From contig NW_026622874.1 of NCBI RefSeq assembly GCF_023065955.2, forward strand, positions 28,781,772-28,845,771: DNA of 64,000 nt, written 5' to 3'. The translations under genes and the position numbers were made by a program. The stretch is from Ursus arctos (lineage: Eukaryota > Chordata > Mammalia > Carnivora > Ursidae). The notes under the pieces were generated by a model. The model searched no databases. It was not told the origin of the DNA and saw nothing but the letters and a program-made list of their open reading frames with translations. Shown here in pieces: positions 21,601 to 36,600 of this stretch; the stretch's first letter is position 1, and every line of letters begins with the position of its first letter.

Positions 21601-24600
21601 GAATCCACACCGTACACGAAGTCTGGAGACTCACTTGTAAGAGTCCATCTTCTTTGCCGGGGCCCTGCACCCTGCGTAGGACCTATGTCACATCTCCCAT
21701 TGTCTGTCAAGAGCAAGCAACTCCTCGGGCTCCCCAAGAGGCTCCCCGTTCCAGGGCCCTTTGCAGCACACACCAGTGAGCTCACCCCAGCTTCTGCACC
21801 TTTCTTCCCGACCAGGCCTCTTTCTCAACACCGAGTCACACCTCTCCTTCCCTGAAACTCTAATAAATGTGCTGCCTTCCTGTGTGAGAACAGTGCTAGA
21901 AAGACACGAGCCTAACATGGCTTCCTGGGTGGTGGAGTAGGTCTGCGCTGACCTATTTTCTCTCCCTCAGTCCCGCCACCAACAGCGCCTGCTGGGAAGT
22001 CAGCGGACAGGCTGCAGGGTCCAGGGGTTCGAGAGGAGGACAAACACTAGCCGCTCGGCCCTGGGCTGTGGGCTTGCCTAGGATCGCTGCTGTCCCTAGC
22101 CACTCACCTGACTCCCTCACTTTGGAGCCCATCAGCCCCGAGGAAATGGAATTTTCACCACATTCTTCAAAGTGTCTGTGTTCCTAAAACTTCACCCATT
22201 ATCTTTACCTTTGGTCTGCTACTGGCTCCCTTGAAAACAGATGTACTTTAATTTGGGAGTTTTTGGCCTCCTTTTTTCTAAACCTTTCCTTAGCACTTCC
22301 ACCAGTCACTCCCCCTGCCCACCCTGGCAGGGTCTTCCAGGTGCTGAGAAATCACCCTTAATAGCTTTCATTTAGCTGGCACTGAGAACACACCAGGCCT
22401 TGCTCTGAGAGGTGTACAGGGATTAACTCAGTTTCACCATAACCTGATGGGGTTGATACTGTTCCTACCCATTTTACAGAGGAAGAAATCGAGGCACTGA
22501 AAGTTAGGGGAACTTGCTTAAAGCAAAGCCACATGTTTAGCAAGTGGTGGAGCCAGAAATCCTCCCCAGAATCGAGAGCCCATGCCCTTAACCGTAAAGC
22601 AAACAGACCCCATCCTTCCGCTCCCCACACAAAGCATCCTCCCAAGCGTCGAAGGATGACACCACAATGGCCCCTGCCTCTGCGCCATGACATGGAATCC
22701 CCAACACCATGTCCTGTCATCCCTTCAGGGTCCAACCGAAACGCCACTTCTCCCATGAAGTATCTGACTCCCCTCCCTCACACAGCATAACTCCTCGCCC
22801 CTGTATGCTGGGGCATTCTCTCTGCTACGCCTGCTCAAGAATCCTGCAGGTTCCTACTCCTTACGCCAGTCTCGGAGACCGAACAAACTGAGAACAGGCA
22901 TCAAGTCCGTTCAGCTATGAATCCCTACCGTTGAATAGCCCGTGCTTCTCAATTAAACCTGGGTCAAGTTCTCATTAACGTGTCAGTGGCTGATAGGCCT
23001 TCATTATGTTACCTTTATCATGGGATATTTTTAACAACGTCCTAAGCCAGGAATTCAAGTCACCATGATGACATTCTAAGAACTAAGAAGGAGGAAGAAA
23101 CCCCCACCTCCCACCCCGTCCAGGAGAAGCTTTATCCTACCTCTGAAAGCTGCCGGGGAGCCTGCCTACTGGAAAAGCTGAATGTGGGTCTGCAAGCACA
23201 GAGTGCTCGAGGGCTTCCAAAGAAAAGGAACTAGGTTGTCCCCTCCTCTGTAGCCCACCCTCCCCTCTCCCCTCAGGTATCCAGAACCCAGGGATACGGC
23301 AGAATACTGGCAGAAAGGCTAATACTGGCAGAAAAGGAGTTCAACCCAGGTCCCCAGTGAACTGCCTGGAAGAGGAAACCCTTTTCTCGCGACACTGGCT
23401 GCGATCTCCCGGCCTGGCGAAGGGCAGAACTGGGTTATCACAGCCCGCCACCTGCCTGTGGGCCCCAGCCAGAAACACTCCTCCCTCCTGGCCAGCAGCT
23501 CGTCTCAGGGCCAGAGCCGGGGGAGCTTGTGCGTGAAGGGACCTCTTCCAAGTGCTCTCCTGGCTATAATTAGAATTCTGCAAAGGCATTTATTTTTAAG
23601 AAACACAAGCACCGGGATGATGATTCAGCCGAAACTGCACTTGCCCAGAACCTCTCATCAGATCCACGGTTATTATTTTAGACTGAACAATGTGTTTCTC
23701 CAAACCCCTCCCCAGTCCAAACAAGGGAAAGATCTCAGAGGATTTTCCTGTCGAAGGGCTCTCAGCCCGCCTTCTGTTTTAGGGGAGGCAGGGAAGGGGA
23801 CTTCAGGTTTCCAGTAATACACTTTGTGGAAGGAAGGAGGGGCGCATCCCTCAGCACACAGATGGATAATCCCAGCCTCGTCTGTTGTCACGTAAACATA
23901 TCCATGGTGATTTAGGGTGACGGCTTGATGGCCTGGTCCCAGGTGACCCTTATCCCCAACCTCAGGCCTGCATTCCTGGAGCCAGCCACCATAGAGGCTG
24001 CTCAGACGGGAGGTACGTTGAGGGGGACAGGATGGCGGCTCCATAGAGAAGGTATTCTGTAGCACGGAAACCTTAGTTTTCCATCCTTGTGACACATGGT
24101 GGAAATTCACACTCTGGTTTTTTTTTTCAAGTAAGCTCTACCCCCAAGGTGGGGCTTCAACTCACGACCCTGAGATCGAGTCTCCTGCCATACCGACTGA
24201 GCCCCCCCCCCGCCCCCGCGCTCTAGATTTTCAATGGGATCTTTTGTTCCAGTTTGTCTTCATCTTATATGGCTGGTGACTCATTGACTTGATCCAAATG
24301 TATACGTAAAAGACGGCTCGTATTCACCCCTGCTTCCTAACTCTTGACAGTCCGGGGGAATGAACCACCTCCTCGAGTCTCGCACACGCCTTGAGGCGGC
24401 CTCAGTGTCCAGAAAGAGCTTGGCTCGATTCTGTGTTGTGTCAGTGCGGCCACAAGGAGCCTTAGAACCAGAAAGTTCATGGCAGCATGTTGGGGACCAA
24501 GTGAGGACATCACATCCTAGGGCTGAACATACCAGCTGGTGTGTGTCTGTGTGAGACTGGGCTTAAGAAAAGAAGCAGTAACGTGGAAGGAGAGCCTACA

Positions 24601-27600
24601 GGGTTCCCCCAAAACCCTGCATCCCTTTTCTGCCCCTCTGACTAAGGCCTGTGTCTGGGGCATCTCCTCCCCTCACTTCTCAACCCCCGCCCCCTCTCCC
24701 CTCAGCAGTTGCTGGGGAGCAGAGGTCAGCAGGCCTGAGTGGCAGCCGGGCGGGGAGACAAAGGCTCCTGCAACTTGCTTGCTATTACTCGCCCACAAGA
24801 ATTTATTAAATAACACTTCGTGCTAAGTGCCTTGTAGGTCTCGGGGTTACACCAGGACAAACAGCAGCTCTTGCTCTCACTGGACCCAAAGTGCATTCCC
24901 TTTCTTCTGATGGAAATTTGCCTTTTGTTTCTCCCCTATGAGTGGGAGATACTTTGGGGACACGGCCCATCTATGTCCAGTTCAGGGCTGCTTGACTGGG
25001 AAGCACGGGCCTCACGTCTATTCATGCTTCTTACTCCTGTCTCCCCTGAGATCACAGCCCCCGAGGGTGGGCAATGTCACCGCCCATGTGTTCACCCACT
25101 CACCCTCACACACAAACACACCGATGAAGACCAGTTTAGCTCTATTCCAGCGGACTCAGGATTCTAGAAAGGGATATACAGTAAGGGTGCAACTCTAGCA
25201 TGGACCTGTCAGTCCTCAAGGAGAGACCCCAGGCCCTCCTCTCTTGTCTAGTCTGGCAGGAATCAGGTCAGGCTGGGCACCACTTTAGGACTTCTGACCT
25301 GTCTGGGTAGGCCTCAGCTGGAGGGCCACAGGAGGGGGGACTGGTTCCTTTGCACCCGTCACCCTCATTCCAAGCCCGTCCTGCTCCTCGCTCCCATTCC
25401 CTACTCCCCAGGACGGTAGGTACCCTGCTGGCAGGTGCAGGGCAGACAGCTGAAGCTGCCATGTAAGCAGACAGGCCTCCGCCCAAGAGATTCGGCTCAG
25501 CAGAGACTCTCCAGGCCCTGCCCGTTCTTCCAAGGCCTCCCGAGGTAGGCGGCTCTGGCCAGAGACCAGGAGCCGCAGGTCCCTGTCTGAGATTCCAGGG
25601 CACAGCCTCCCCTCCTTGCTGTGGCAGAGAAGCCCTCGAGGACCCCCGGTGGTGGCTGACCTCCAGGAGGCTCTTTGCTCACTCAGGTAAGGAGGTCTTC
25701 GTGGATACAGCTCATCACCCACCCTGGTTTCCAAGTGTCGCCAGGGACCCCACACCCTCCGAGATCCCGGGGGAGCTAAGCCGGGCACTCCTTGGTCTGG
25801 GCTTTTAGAAGGAAACTCCACATCATGCAGGAGGCTTACTTCTCCCTCTCCTTCTGCAGCCACTCTACTTTTCTCTCCTTTTTTTTTGCTTCCCCTCTAC
25901 TTTCCTTGCTAAGGAAATTATCTCCTTTCCACCTTTGGGGAAATTTTCTCATCCGGAATGGAAGGAGAACGGAATGACTTCTTAGGCCTCATTCAAAATA
26001 TCTTCAATGTGATTAGACCATGGAATCAAACCGATTCTCTAGGACTTCATTATGACTTCCTGGCCTCCCTCGGGCAGCTGCCTGGAAGAACCAGCAGGAA
26101 CTCCATTGTCTAGCTTGCGGCCAGCAGTGAGAGGAGACCTTATCTTAAGATGGGGCCGAGTAACCTCTGTGACCCTGAGGGTCTCCAGCAGGGTGAGCTA
26201 AGCCCCCTAGAGCCACAAACCGCCACAGACACAGATGACCAAGAAGGGAAATCAAAGAGGGAGAAAAAGGGAGGAAGAGAATCAGAAATAGCAAAGAAGA
26301 GCAAGGAGGGACAGAGGGGGAAAAGAGGAGCCAGAGAGCGGAGAGAGAACAAAGATGTTCTCAGGGGTCCTTAGGGACTCTTGCCCCACTTGGGAAGAAT
26401 GTTCCACGTGGTCATTCCAATTGGCATGAGTTGCTTTCATGCTGACACGGGCAGCCCAACCAGAAAACCACTGTCTGCTCACCCTGTGCTCCCAGGTTGC
26501 GGCTATAAGCAGTAAGCCAAGAAGTGTGGACTGTCAGAGACAGAAAGGACCCCAGGGAGTATTCGTGGTTCTCCGTAGGGGAACTGTTGGCATTTTAGGT
26601 GGAAAGGTTCTTAATGGGGGAGGATGAGCTTTGCAGGAAGTTTACCATCCTTGCCCCCACTCCCTGTCCCCGGGATCTATCATTATAACAAGGAAAAACT
26701 TCCCCTCCTCCCACCTCATTTCTAACCCTTGTCCCCTGAGGGCGTCCCCCTCCGTCTGCTGCTGAGAAGCCAGCGGCAAGGGGACCGGGCCTAGCACTGG
26801 GAAGCAGTTCGTAGAAGTTCACAGCAGGCCTTAAACCCTGGATCTCAACCTCGATCTCCCTGTCTCTTTTAGAACCACAGGAAACAATTTGACTGTTCTG
26901 TGTGGAAGGTGCTTGAAACGCTCCTAGGGGAGCAGAGGATGACAAAGGACTTGTAGGTGGAGGGAGGGGGAGTCGCTGTTTCCCTCTTGAAACCTTGCCC
27001 TGAGCTGACACTAGTGTGGCCTTTGCTGCTTGCCCTCCCACCCAGCTGACTCTTCTTCTGTCAACCCAGCGACACCGATCCTCCTTTCCAGAAGGATTGT
27101 TCAGACAAGTGCAAAACTGGAGAGGAATGCAGGGCTGGACGTAACTCCAGCTGTAGGGATGAGGTCGGCAGGGATATAAAGCCACTAAAATTATCCCAGC
27201 ACAGAAAGGGGCTGGGACCCCACAGCTGATGGGCCTCTTGCCTGTTATGGTAATTTTCCACCCTTTGGGCCACTCCCAAACTTCATTATGGCACCCAACA
27301 CATTTAGAAATGATTTGATGGCCTTATGTAATGCTGAAAAAAATAACACCGTGACAGAGCCACCAAACCCTTCCTAGTGCTGGCCACTCTACCATAGGAC
27401 GCCCGGAATTTTGGTGGAGTTATTCAGTCACAACCAGATGTGTCCCTTTCTCATTTCCTCACCAAATCAAGATTACCTGGAGACAAGCCTGCTTGGTGAA
27501 GGCCAGGGGCAGAAGCTGAGAAGCCGCTCTCCTCCAGACACAGCTCTAGGAACCAGGGTGTCCTGGGCTCTAGTCTGTGGCAATGGCAGAAGCTGGGATC

Positions 27601-30600
27601 TGGAGAGGGAGGGAGGGGCTTGGTGCTTCCGTCCTTCTTGTCCTCCCTGCCTCACGCAGCCCTTCATTTTACTTTCAACCCTTGCCTCTCTGTCCCCTCA
27701 AACCCCTGTGACCCCCTACCCAGCCCTGCCACTCAGAAACCAGCGTTTAGGAGGAATTAGTAACACCTTGTAACACCTCAACCCACTTGAAACTTCAGCC
27801 AAGATATTTGCCCTCTAGAATCTTTTCCAAACTGGGAAAGATAGTGGCAGGGGCTTCAACTACCAAGGATGGCCACGGTCTTCCTGGGCTTGCTCATACG
27901 AAATGGTCCAGAGGAACTCACAAGCCACCCGCACTCCCCTGATGGTCAAACTCTTCCAAAGTCACCCTGCCCCGGTTGTGAAAAAGAAAATCCCTAAGAC
28001 CTGACCCACTAGAAAGAGTTGATGGAGGGAGACTCCTGGGAACCAGTGCTGTGCCTGGGAGAAAGGGCTGTGGGGTTCAGGGGCTGGTTGTAGCTACTCT
28101 TTGCCATTTTGGAAAAGTTTATGTTTTCACTGAACCATGAGCCATCACCTCTGTGCACCTGGGGCCTGCCCTGCTGGGGCTGGGATCGACTTCGGGGTGT
28201 AGAGGGAAGTCGGTGGTGGAACGGAACCCCCATCTTCCTGCAGGTCTTCCTTCCTGACCCCTCCGGTGATAACTGCCCTCTCCCTATTGCCTTTCTCCCC
28301 ATCCCCAGGCCCACTTCCTACTTCCGGCCGACAGGAGGGATGAGGGTGAGTGGGGCCCCAGACACTAGAAGGTGGCTTTGCACTCACAACTGCGGCAGTC
28401 TAAGAGCCGTCCTCTGCAGGCACAGGCGCGGTCGCTTGCCTTGGCTGCGTGACAAAGTAGCCAGAGATTAGGGTATGGGCATGGCCTGGGGGTGACTGAA
28501 CACCAGTGTCCCTACTTGGCCCCTAGAATGACCAGCCAGGCTCCTCCCAGGGCGTCTTCAGTGGAGCCCAACCATGGGGGTCAGGCGGGGGTCACAACCT
28601 CTAACTTCACCTCAGCACCTCAGGCTCCAGGGGCCCAGGCAGGCCTGGGAGGAGCTGAGCCCCAGACTCACACTCGGCCTCCTCTGCCCCCTCAGCAGAT
28701 CCAGTGCCTGCACCCTGACATTATGTTGTTTTCTTAAATCAACCCCCAAATCAGTTCTCCCATTCTGACTGATCAAACCGTGGCTCTCCGAGAGTGGTCC
28801 CTGCACCAGCATCACCGGCATCCCCTGGGAACGTGCCAGAACAGCAGGTCCTCGGGCCCCAACCAGATCTGCTGAATCACAAACCCTGGGGAAGGGGCCC
28901 CACAGCCTGTTTGAACAGCCCTCTGGGGATCTGGGCTTGCTCGTTTGAGAAGGGGGTGTAGGATCCTTCTATCTATCTATCCACAGCTGGGCCCTCGTGC
29001 CGTGGGCAGCCCCCTTTCCACCCCGTGCAGATAACCCACCCGCTCCTCCTCGCTCCCACCCGATGACGCACCTCCTTCACCGGCAGGATAAAAGCCTCTT
29101 AATGCAGTCCGTCAACTTCTACGTCCTCATCTACCTGACCTGAAACGCTCCCTCATGTCCCCCTTCCTCCACCCCTACGATCTGCACAGCTGGCTTCCAC
29201 AGGTGCAGACAGGCCCCTCCACACTCCTGACCCAACCTCTCTGCCTATTCCTTCCCCATCTCCTGTTCTGCTGCTTCTTCCTCCGGGCTGCTCAGGGCCT
29301 GCCGCGCTTCCTTCTTTCCTCACCGACTTATCCAGCTAGCGCTTCAGCTGTCACTGCTAAGCAGATGTCTCTACGGTCATGACCTCTAATCCTCGAGCTC
29401 CAGATCTGCATTTTCAGCAGCTTCTAGGGGTCTTCCCCAGGGTTCCTGAGAAGTGGCTCAAATCCCACAGTCCAGGCCCCAATGCACCTTCTTCCCTTAC
29501 TGTTCTCAGGCCACCAGCACCTGGCACGGCCTCTGACTTCTCTCTCCGCAGCCAGTGTCTGAGATCTTGCTGGCTTTCTCATCCCTGGGCACTCGTGGGA
29601 AATTTTTCTGGTTAAAAACTTAACATGCCTTGGACGGCAAAGTTCCAGTGGATGCAAGTAAAATAAATGTGACAGGAATGGTCCGAAACCCCCACACTGC
29701 CAGTCGGTGCATCAGTCTGTCAGGTGGCACGCTCAGGACTTTGGGGTGTAGAGGGCAACGCGGGGCTTTATCAACGGCTAGATGTCTGCTGCAGACCGGG
29801 AGCTCCCAAGGGAAGATGTAGCCCTCCTGGGGCAGCTAAGCTAACAAATCAGAGAAAAGGGCCCCTCGCCTGCTTCCTGAGTAACCAGATTGCCACTTCT
29901 GGGTCACTGGCTCCCTGCTACGTGACCTCCGAGAAGGGTTTACGTGTGCGCAGTCCTCTCAGACAACTGCTACTTTGTTCAGGGATGCCGATGAATGGAT
30001 GACTGCATCGGAGAGGGGGAGAGGTAGGGTTACGGTGAAGGTCAGGGTCAAGAGGCAAGGGTGGTGGTCAGCATCAGAGGCAGGATCAGGGTCAGGGGCT
30101 TGTGCAAAAGATCTGAAGTCATCCTGCTCCCTAAAAAGACAAAACCATGCTGAAGTCCCCCCTGTTCTCCAGCTTCTCTTGCTGCAGGAGCTCCCCAGCC
30201 CTCCCTCCCCCACCTCGTCTTCCCTCCCTGTCAAAGCCCGGACCCCAGTCATCTCAGCCAACACCTTCTGGCTGTAGATTCCGGACCTTGGTTTAGCAGT
30301 GGCAAGTGGAATGGGGACAAACAGGGAAACTTCCTCAGAACTGACAACACGTCATGCTGTCCTGTTCTTCCAAAGACAGAACCAACACTTCTGTCTCCCT
30401 CCCCCTTCCCAGAGCCAAGGGACCTGGGCTCCAGTGCCAGTCCCATCACTGAGCAGCTACAAGAGAGCACAAGATAACAAACCTGGGTTATGTTCTGGTT
30501 TCTTCCTCTGACAGTGAAAACTAAAACTCTCCCTTCTCACTCTACAGGATTAATGTGGCAATAATGACATGCTTGTGTTGAAAGCAGTTCACCATGAACA

Positions 30601-33600
30601 GATCGCTCTCACTACGTCTTCTAAGTTGATCCTATGACTCCTTGAGAGAGAGAGGCAAGGGAAGCGTTTTTATCCTCTTGGACGGATGGGCAAACCAAGG
30701 CTCCTGAAAGGCTCCTTGCCAGGCCGCAAGGCTGAGGGGCGGCAGAGCTGGGGCTCGTGCTGGACCTCCGTGGGCCATACCACCATCCCGGGCACAGCGA
30801 GAGCCTCCTGTGACCCAGCGTGCTGCCGGGATTAGTCAAAGGGGTATTTTTTCTCCTGTATAATTATGGCCCAAATATCGGCCAGTGGTTATCCCCGGTT
30901 ACTTTGGGCCTCCTCAGCTTCTCCAATCTGTCATTTGTCAAGTGAGTCATTTTGACCTCAGAAGTTGGTGTGAAATCACGGGCCTCAGGCTAAGATGGGG
31001 GAGGGTGGAGTCAGCAAGGAAGATGATTTCTGATGCCATGATCCAAAGAATGATCATGAATTCTGCCAGGCACGGAGGGCTACAGGGTTTTAGGAAACTT
31101 TCATCAGTTCTAACAATCCCATCTTCTGGCTAAGGGAACTTAAGCCCAGGAAGGTGACATGACAGGCCTCATGTCACGGGGCTCACGAAGAGCTGAGCTG
31201 GCCCCAGACGCAGGCTCCTCCCACACTGCCAGGATTTGGGGATATCCTTCATCTCTTGCTGTCTGGAGCCTATCCCCTCACCTGAGTCTACAACTGACTG
31301 GCGGTGGCGTCAGAGCAATGGGGGTGATATGCACAGTGGATCCTTCTCCACAAGGAATGCCCCAGAATGAGGGGCGGTCCTCTTGGAGATCTTGGCCTGG
31401 TTCAGATGCCACGCCCAGGACACAGCTTTGTCCCCATGGGCCAGGACAACCCCACGGATGTGTGTGTGTTGGGCCTTGAGCCAAGGAAGAGGAAACAGTA
31501 CTCACGACTTGTCTCTCCTGCCGAGCCGTCTCGGGGGGCTCGCCTGTCTCCTTCGGGGGGACAGGGATTTCCCCCGGCTTCTCACTTGGGTTGGAGAATG
31601 GGCACTTGCAGGTTTCAGGATCTGAAGGAGATGTGAGGAGTTACCACACGGGCTCCGAAAGGAAACCGCCCTCGCGTCTTCCTACAGCACCCCCTCCCCC
31701 GCCCCCAGCCTGCCGTGATCCCGGTGCTTAGGAGGTACCAAGGGGAAGACTTCCAAGGGGGCGTACTGACAGATGTTGCTCGCTCAGTCTGCACTGGCAA
31801 GGAGCAAAGGACCCCTTCCCAGAGGCTGAGATGATTACACTGTGTCCCCTTTTCCACAGCAGAGGAGCAGAGCCCCATGCCTCAGCCTCGTGGGGCTGCC
31901 TCTGGGTACTATCTTGTGAGGGCGAAGTCCCATCTGCATTGCCCCAGAAATGGGCTTGCTCTTTCGGACTCCCCCACCCCACACACAGGCATAGAGTGGT
32001 TCCAGGTCCCTCAGGGTGAAGATGACAAGTCCCCAGGCGCTAAACAGAACCAAGCCTGAGGTCAGCAAAATCGCTTTCCCCTGTGGTCCTCCGAGTACAC
32101 ACAGGCTTTCTCTCAGTGACTCCACAAGCCCTGGAGGGACAAGGACAAGCAGGCATGATGTCACCATGGAAGTGACATGGGAGAAAGAAGAAGGGCTCAT
32201 GAGTGTAGTTTCTATGAAGCCAGCACAGTGAATGCTCCCTTGCTATTGTGACACCGGGTCAGAATTTGATGGCAAAATGCGTTGCAATTTATAAAGCAAA
32301 GCAGAGATATAATGCAACTCTGCAGAAGATTATAAAGCCGGGTGCCCCCCTCATCCTCGTGTGCCCAGGACCTTCCTGGTTTTAAGTAGGAAAAATGTCA
32401 CGACCTGGGAAACCCCCCAGTTTCAGGCAAACTGGAATGATTGGTCACCCTATTATAAAGACCAAAACAACAAAACAAAAGGAGAGCCTCAATCTAAAAT
32501 GACTAACATTTCGGATTTGATTTCCTAGAAGGAAGTACAGGCCAAGACATGCTTTAACTCTAACATCTAAATTGACTTTAGCCCCAGTTTTTGAGCAGTC
32601 TATGCAAAGAGTAACTTTAATTGTCCATGTCAAATAGCAAATGATTTACACCTTTTGTTTTAATAGGGTGGCTACTAAGCAAGATAAACTCAAGGAGCTT
32701 TGGACCATCCCAGAAACATGGGGCATGAGGCAAGAGGGAGACAGACAGAGGATGGGGATAGACCTCTCTTGCATCACTCACTAGTCTCCCCAGCACCCAC
32801 CTTCATTCTCATGTCCCTGGCATATCTCTCCAGCTCCCTTCTTATGTCAGCCCTTAGCATCTTTGAGACATTGAGGACCAGCTGCTTCCACTCAATGGGC
32901 TGGAAGCTATGAGGCTCGTGGGGGACGTACAGCCCGATCTTGACCTTCTTGACTGTGTGCAGGTACTTCTTGTAGGAGTCTTCGAAGTCAAAGATGAGGT
33001 CACTCAGAGTCCGAAAGGTCAACGGCTTGTCCATCAGCTCAGCCCTTCGGCTCATGCCCAGTGAGCCATAGCGGCCATTGCAATAAATCCCCAGCACAAC
33101 GTGGTGAAAGTAGTTTCCTGAGAAGTAGGTTTTAAAGCTGATGGGGAATCGCTCGATGGAAGCCTGTCCATTGGTTAAGTATCTTAGACCATCCGAGTCA
33201 AGGAAGAGAAAGGAGGCCTTGAAAATTCAGAGTGTGGACTCCCAGGAAGGGAAGTGGCCCATACAGGCAAAGTAAGTGTCCATCCCTCTGCCTCTGAGGC
33301 TCACACCTAACCTATCCAGACGAATCCTTTTAGAAAAGATTCACTTGATATTTTGAGTACCTATTACATGGTGCATACCGAAGACAAATTCAAAGGGGAC
33401 AATGAGAAAAACTTGCCTTCTACTTTAGTAATTAAATAAATGCAAAACAAAATCATGGATTTTCCCCTCCCTTAGTTCTCTACAGAGTATGATGAGTATT
33501 AAAGGCTTTATGTAATCGGAATTACGTTCTCAGACATTAATTCTGGCTGGAGTGTGTGGGACAGAGCAGAAATTGAAGGCCTCTGCAATGTTCCAGGAGA

Positions 33601-36600
33601 AAAATGAAAAACAGAATCAAGGCAAGGCAATGAGATGTAAAAGAAACAGACTGGGGCACCTGGGTGGCTCAGTCGGTTAAGCGTCTGCCTTCAGCTCAAG
33701 TCATGATCCCAGGGTCCTGGGATTGAGTCCAGAATTGGGCTCCCTGCTCAGCGGGGAGTCTGCTTCTCCCTCTATTTTTCCCCCCACTCATGCTCTCTCT
33801 CTCAAATAAATAAATAAAATCTTCAAAAGAAAGAAAGAAACAAACAAACAGACTGGTTGATTATCTGGATGGGAAGGCATCAGAATAGGTCACACCTGCC
33901 CCTCATCTTCTCCTCTCATGGGCCCCAGCACACCCATGCCAACAGCCTTGAGTATCACACAGAAAGCTGCCTCCAGTACCCAAACCTCAGGCTCCCCCCA
34001 TTCCCCAACATACTTGGCATCACAGATTGGCTTTCCCCACTTATCAGCCCATTTGGATCGAGCAACCCAGCCTCTTACTGTTGTATTGGTTTGGGACCAG
34101 CAACCCGACAGGTACAGCATCAGGTAACTACCTCACTGTCTCCACACGATGGAGCGATGGACAAGAAGTACCACATCCTCAAGCCCATCTCAAAATCCCA
34201 GGATAGCCCCGGCAAGGACCCAGTATTTCTGGAGAGGCATGTTGCAAACTCACGGTGTCACTTTTCTGCTGAAAACCTGTGGTGACTCCAGGGTGTTCCT
34301 GAGGTAAATAATAATCCAGGTGCTCCCATGGCAGCCTGTGCGTGGTAAGCGCTCAGTCAGTGGATACAGTTCTCCACACTCTGAGAGTCTGTCTTCACTG
34401 TTTCTGGCCCCCACTCCAATGGGCTTCCCACACAGAGACCAGAATGTTCTATTCAAGCCAAAATTTGGTATGTGTCAACTCTTCTGCTTCAGTTTTCATT
34501 GTCTGTCATCTTCTCCAGACTTGGTTCAAATCCTTTACCAAAGTCCTGCCACGATTCAGCCCCTGCTCATCATTCCTTTGTCCAGTTTCTCCCCCACCCC
34601 CGACACCCTGGACCAGCATACGGACCCACAGTCAACCACGAGACGTTTTTGAAGGATATGCCGAGACCATAAAGAATCCACACCCATGCCCTTGGCACAT
34701 ATATTCCCTCCTAATGGGAAGTCATCTATAACTAGAAGTCTTAAATGACTTTTAAATGACCTTGACATTACAAAGCTCTGAGACCAATTCAACAAAACAC
34801 CAGTAAACATACTCTGCACACGATGCCCCCTATTGCACTAGAACTTCTCTTATGGCTTCACTCACATATCAGCCTTCTAGTGCAGGGGATTCAAACCTGG
34901 CAGAGATCTTCGGGGTCTCGTAAGAATCATGAGTGAGAAGGATGCTGCAGGCTTACTCTCTTCACACTGGCGGCACCCCAACTGGAACAGCCTCACTGCT
35001 CTCCCCTCCCTCCTTCCCCCCTTCCCGACCTTCCTCAGTATGAGTTCAGTACCCACCCCTGTAGCACCTGGTGCTTAATATCCAGGGTTGTCATTGTGTG
35101 TCCGTTTGCATCTTGTAGGGGCGGGAGTGGTGTTTTGCATGCTGGTGTCTGTCCCCGGGTGTAGCACAGGTCTGGCACACAGAAGTGCGTCATTACTGCT
35201 TGCTGCAAGGATGACCCTCCATTGTGAGGACACCTTCCTTAGACTTCAAAAGAATGCCTCAGTGAGGGCCAATCCAGAAGCCAGCCCGCAGCCCTGAGGT
35301 CAGCCCTGTCCTCTGCCCTCAACTGAATCACAGATAGCTCCTCTCTATAAAGTTACCTGTTTTGTCTTCACTTCCTCCTGTGAGATTAACCGGCAGTGAG
35401 GGAGTGAAATCACAACCTTCTGAGTCCCCTGACATCCATTCCTGCATGTTTTCTGAGGTAAGTTCTCTGGGGCTGGAAGAAGGGCATTCCCTCGTTGTTT
35501 TAGTCAGGATAACGAACCTTTACTGGGTGCGTATCTCCTGTGCCAGACAGCCTCAGGTAGGGCTGTGGAGCCAAAGATGAAGAAGGCAGCCCTCCTCTGG
35601 AAGCCTGTCAGGGAGACAGACTCAAAATGGACGCAACATGGTCAGCATGGCAGTTCCTCAAAAGGGAAACATCAAGATTTGCCATATGATCCAGCAACTC
35701 TGCTTCGGGGAGTGTACCCACAAGAATTAAAAGCAGGGACTCGACCAGGTACTTGCACACCCCTGTTCACAGCAGCATTACCCACAGTAGCCAAAACGGG
35801 GATGCGCCCCAGGTGCCCGCGGATGGATGACTGGATACACCGAATGTGGCGTATACATACAACGGGATGGTATTCCACCTTAAAACGTTAGGAAATTATG
35901 GCTTGTGCTACAACATGGATGAACCTCAAGGACATTAGGCTCAGTGAAATAAGCCAGTTACAAAAGGACAAACACTGTATGATCTCCATTTCTGAGCTAT
36001 CTGGAGTAGTCAAATTCATAGAAGTGAAAGTAGAATGGTGGTTGCTGGGGGCAGAGGAAAATGGGGAATTAGTGCTCGGTGGGCCTCACAATTTCAGTTC
36101 AGTTGGGGAAGATGAAGTTCTAGAGACGGCTGGTGCCCATGCTTGCACGACCACGTGAATGTTCTCAATGCCACTCAACCGTACACTTAGACATAGTTAA
36201 AATGGTAATTTTATGGTATGACTATTTTACTACAATTAAAAAAACACATTCACAATACATGTATGTCAAGCCATTATGCTGTTCACTTTAAACTTACACA
36301 GCGCTGTATGTCAATGCCGTCTCGGTGAAACTGAGAAGAACCACCCAGCGTGATGTGTGCTGTGAGAGAGGCAAGCCCAGCACCCCCAGGGGGAGCAGAG
36401 AAGAGGCCATGGGGTGACCACACCAAAATTCGTTTTGTGGGACAAGCAGAGTCAGCCACATGAAGAAGAGGGAGGGGACAGGGGACGGGAGAGACCACCA
36501 GTCCATCCTGTCACAAGTCACCATCACTAGAATTTGTTCCATTTTTAGGGCCATCAGGAAGGCCTTGGTACCTGGAGGAAGTGGGCATGGAGATGGAGGG

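Larger units (their letters stand above)
18693..31505 (-). other. VASH2 last intron (12.8 kb)
   Basis: GT-AG intron. It holds CAN-SINEs (20448-20643, about 24118-24222), a MIR (about 22360-22600), a probable L2 piece (about 22700-22900), MER5A-like (about 28772-28956), a probable MIR (about 30415-30600), a purine-rich tract (26226-26352) and a weak zinc-finger-like frame near 19240. The remaining GC-moderate sequence shows nothing recognised. Confidence 0.75.

Noticed and set aside
25285..25863. 192-codon - strand frame in the last VASH2 intron
   Set aside because: Several overlapping frames on both strands are equally open; no motif or family match.
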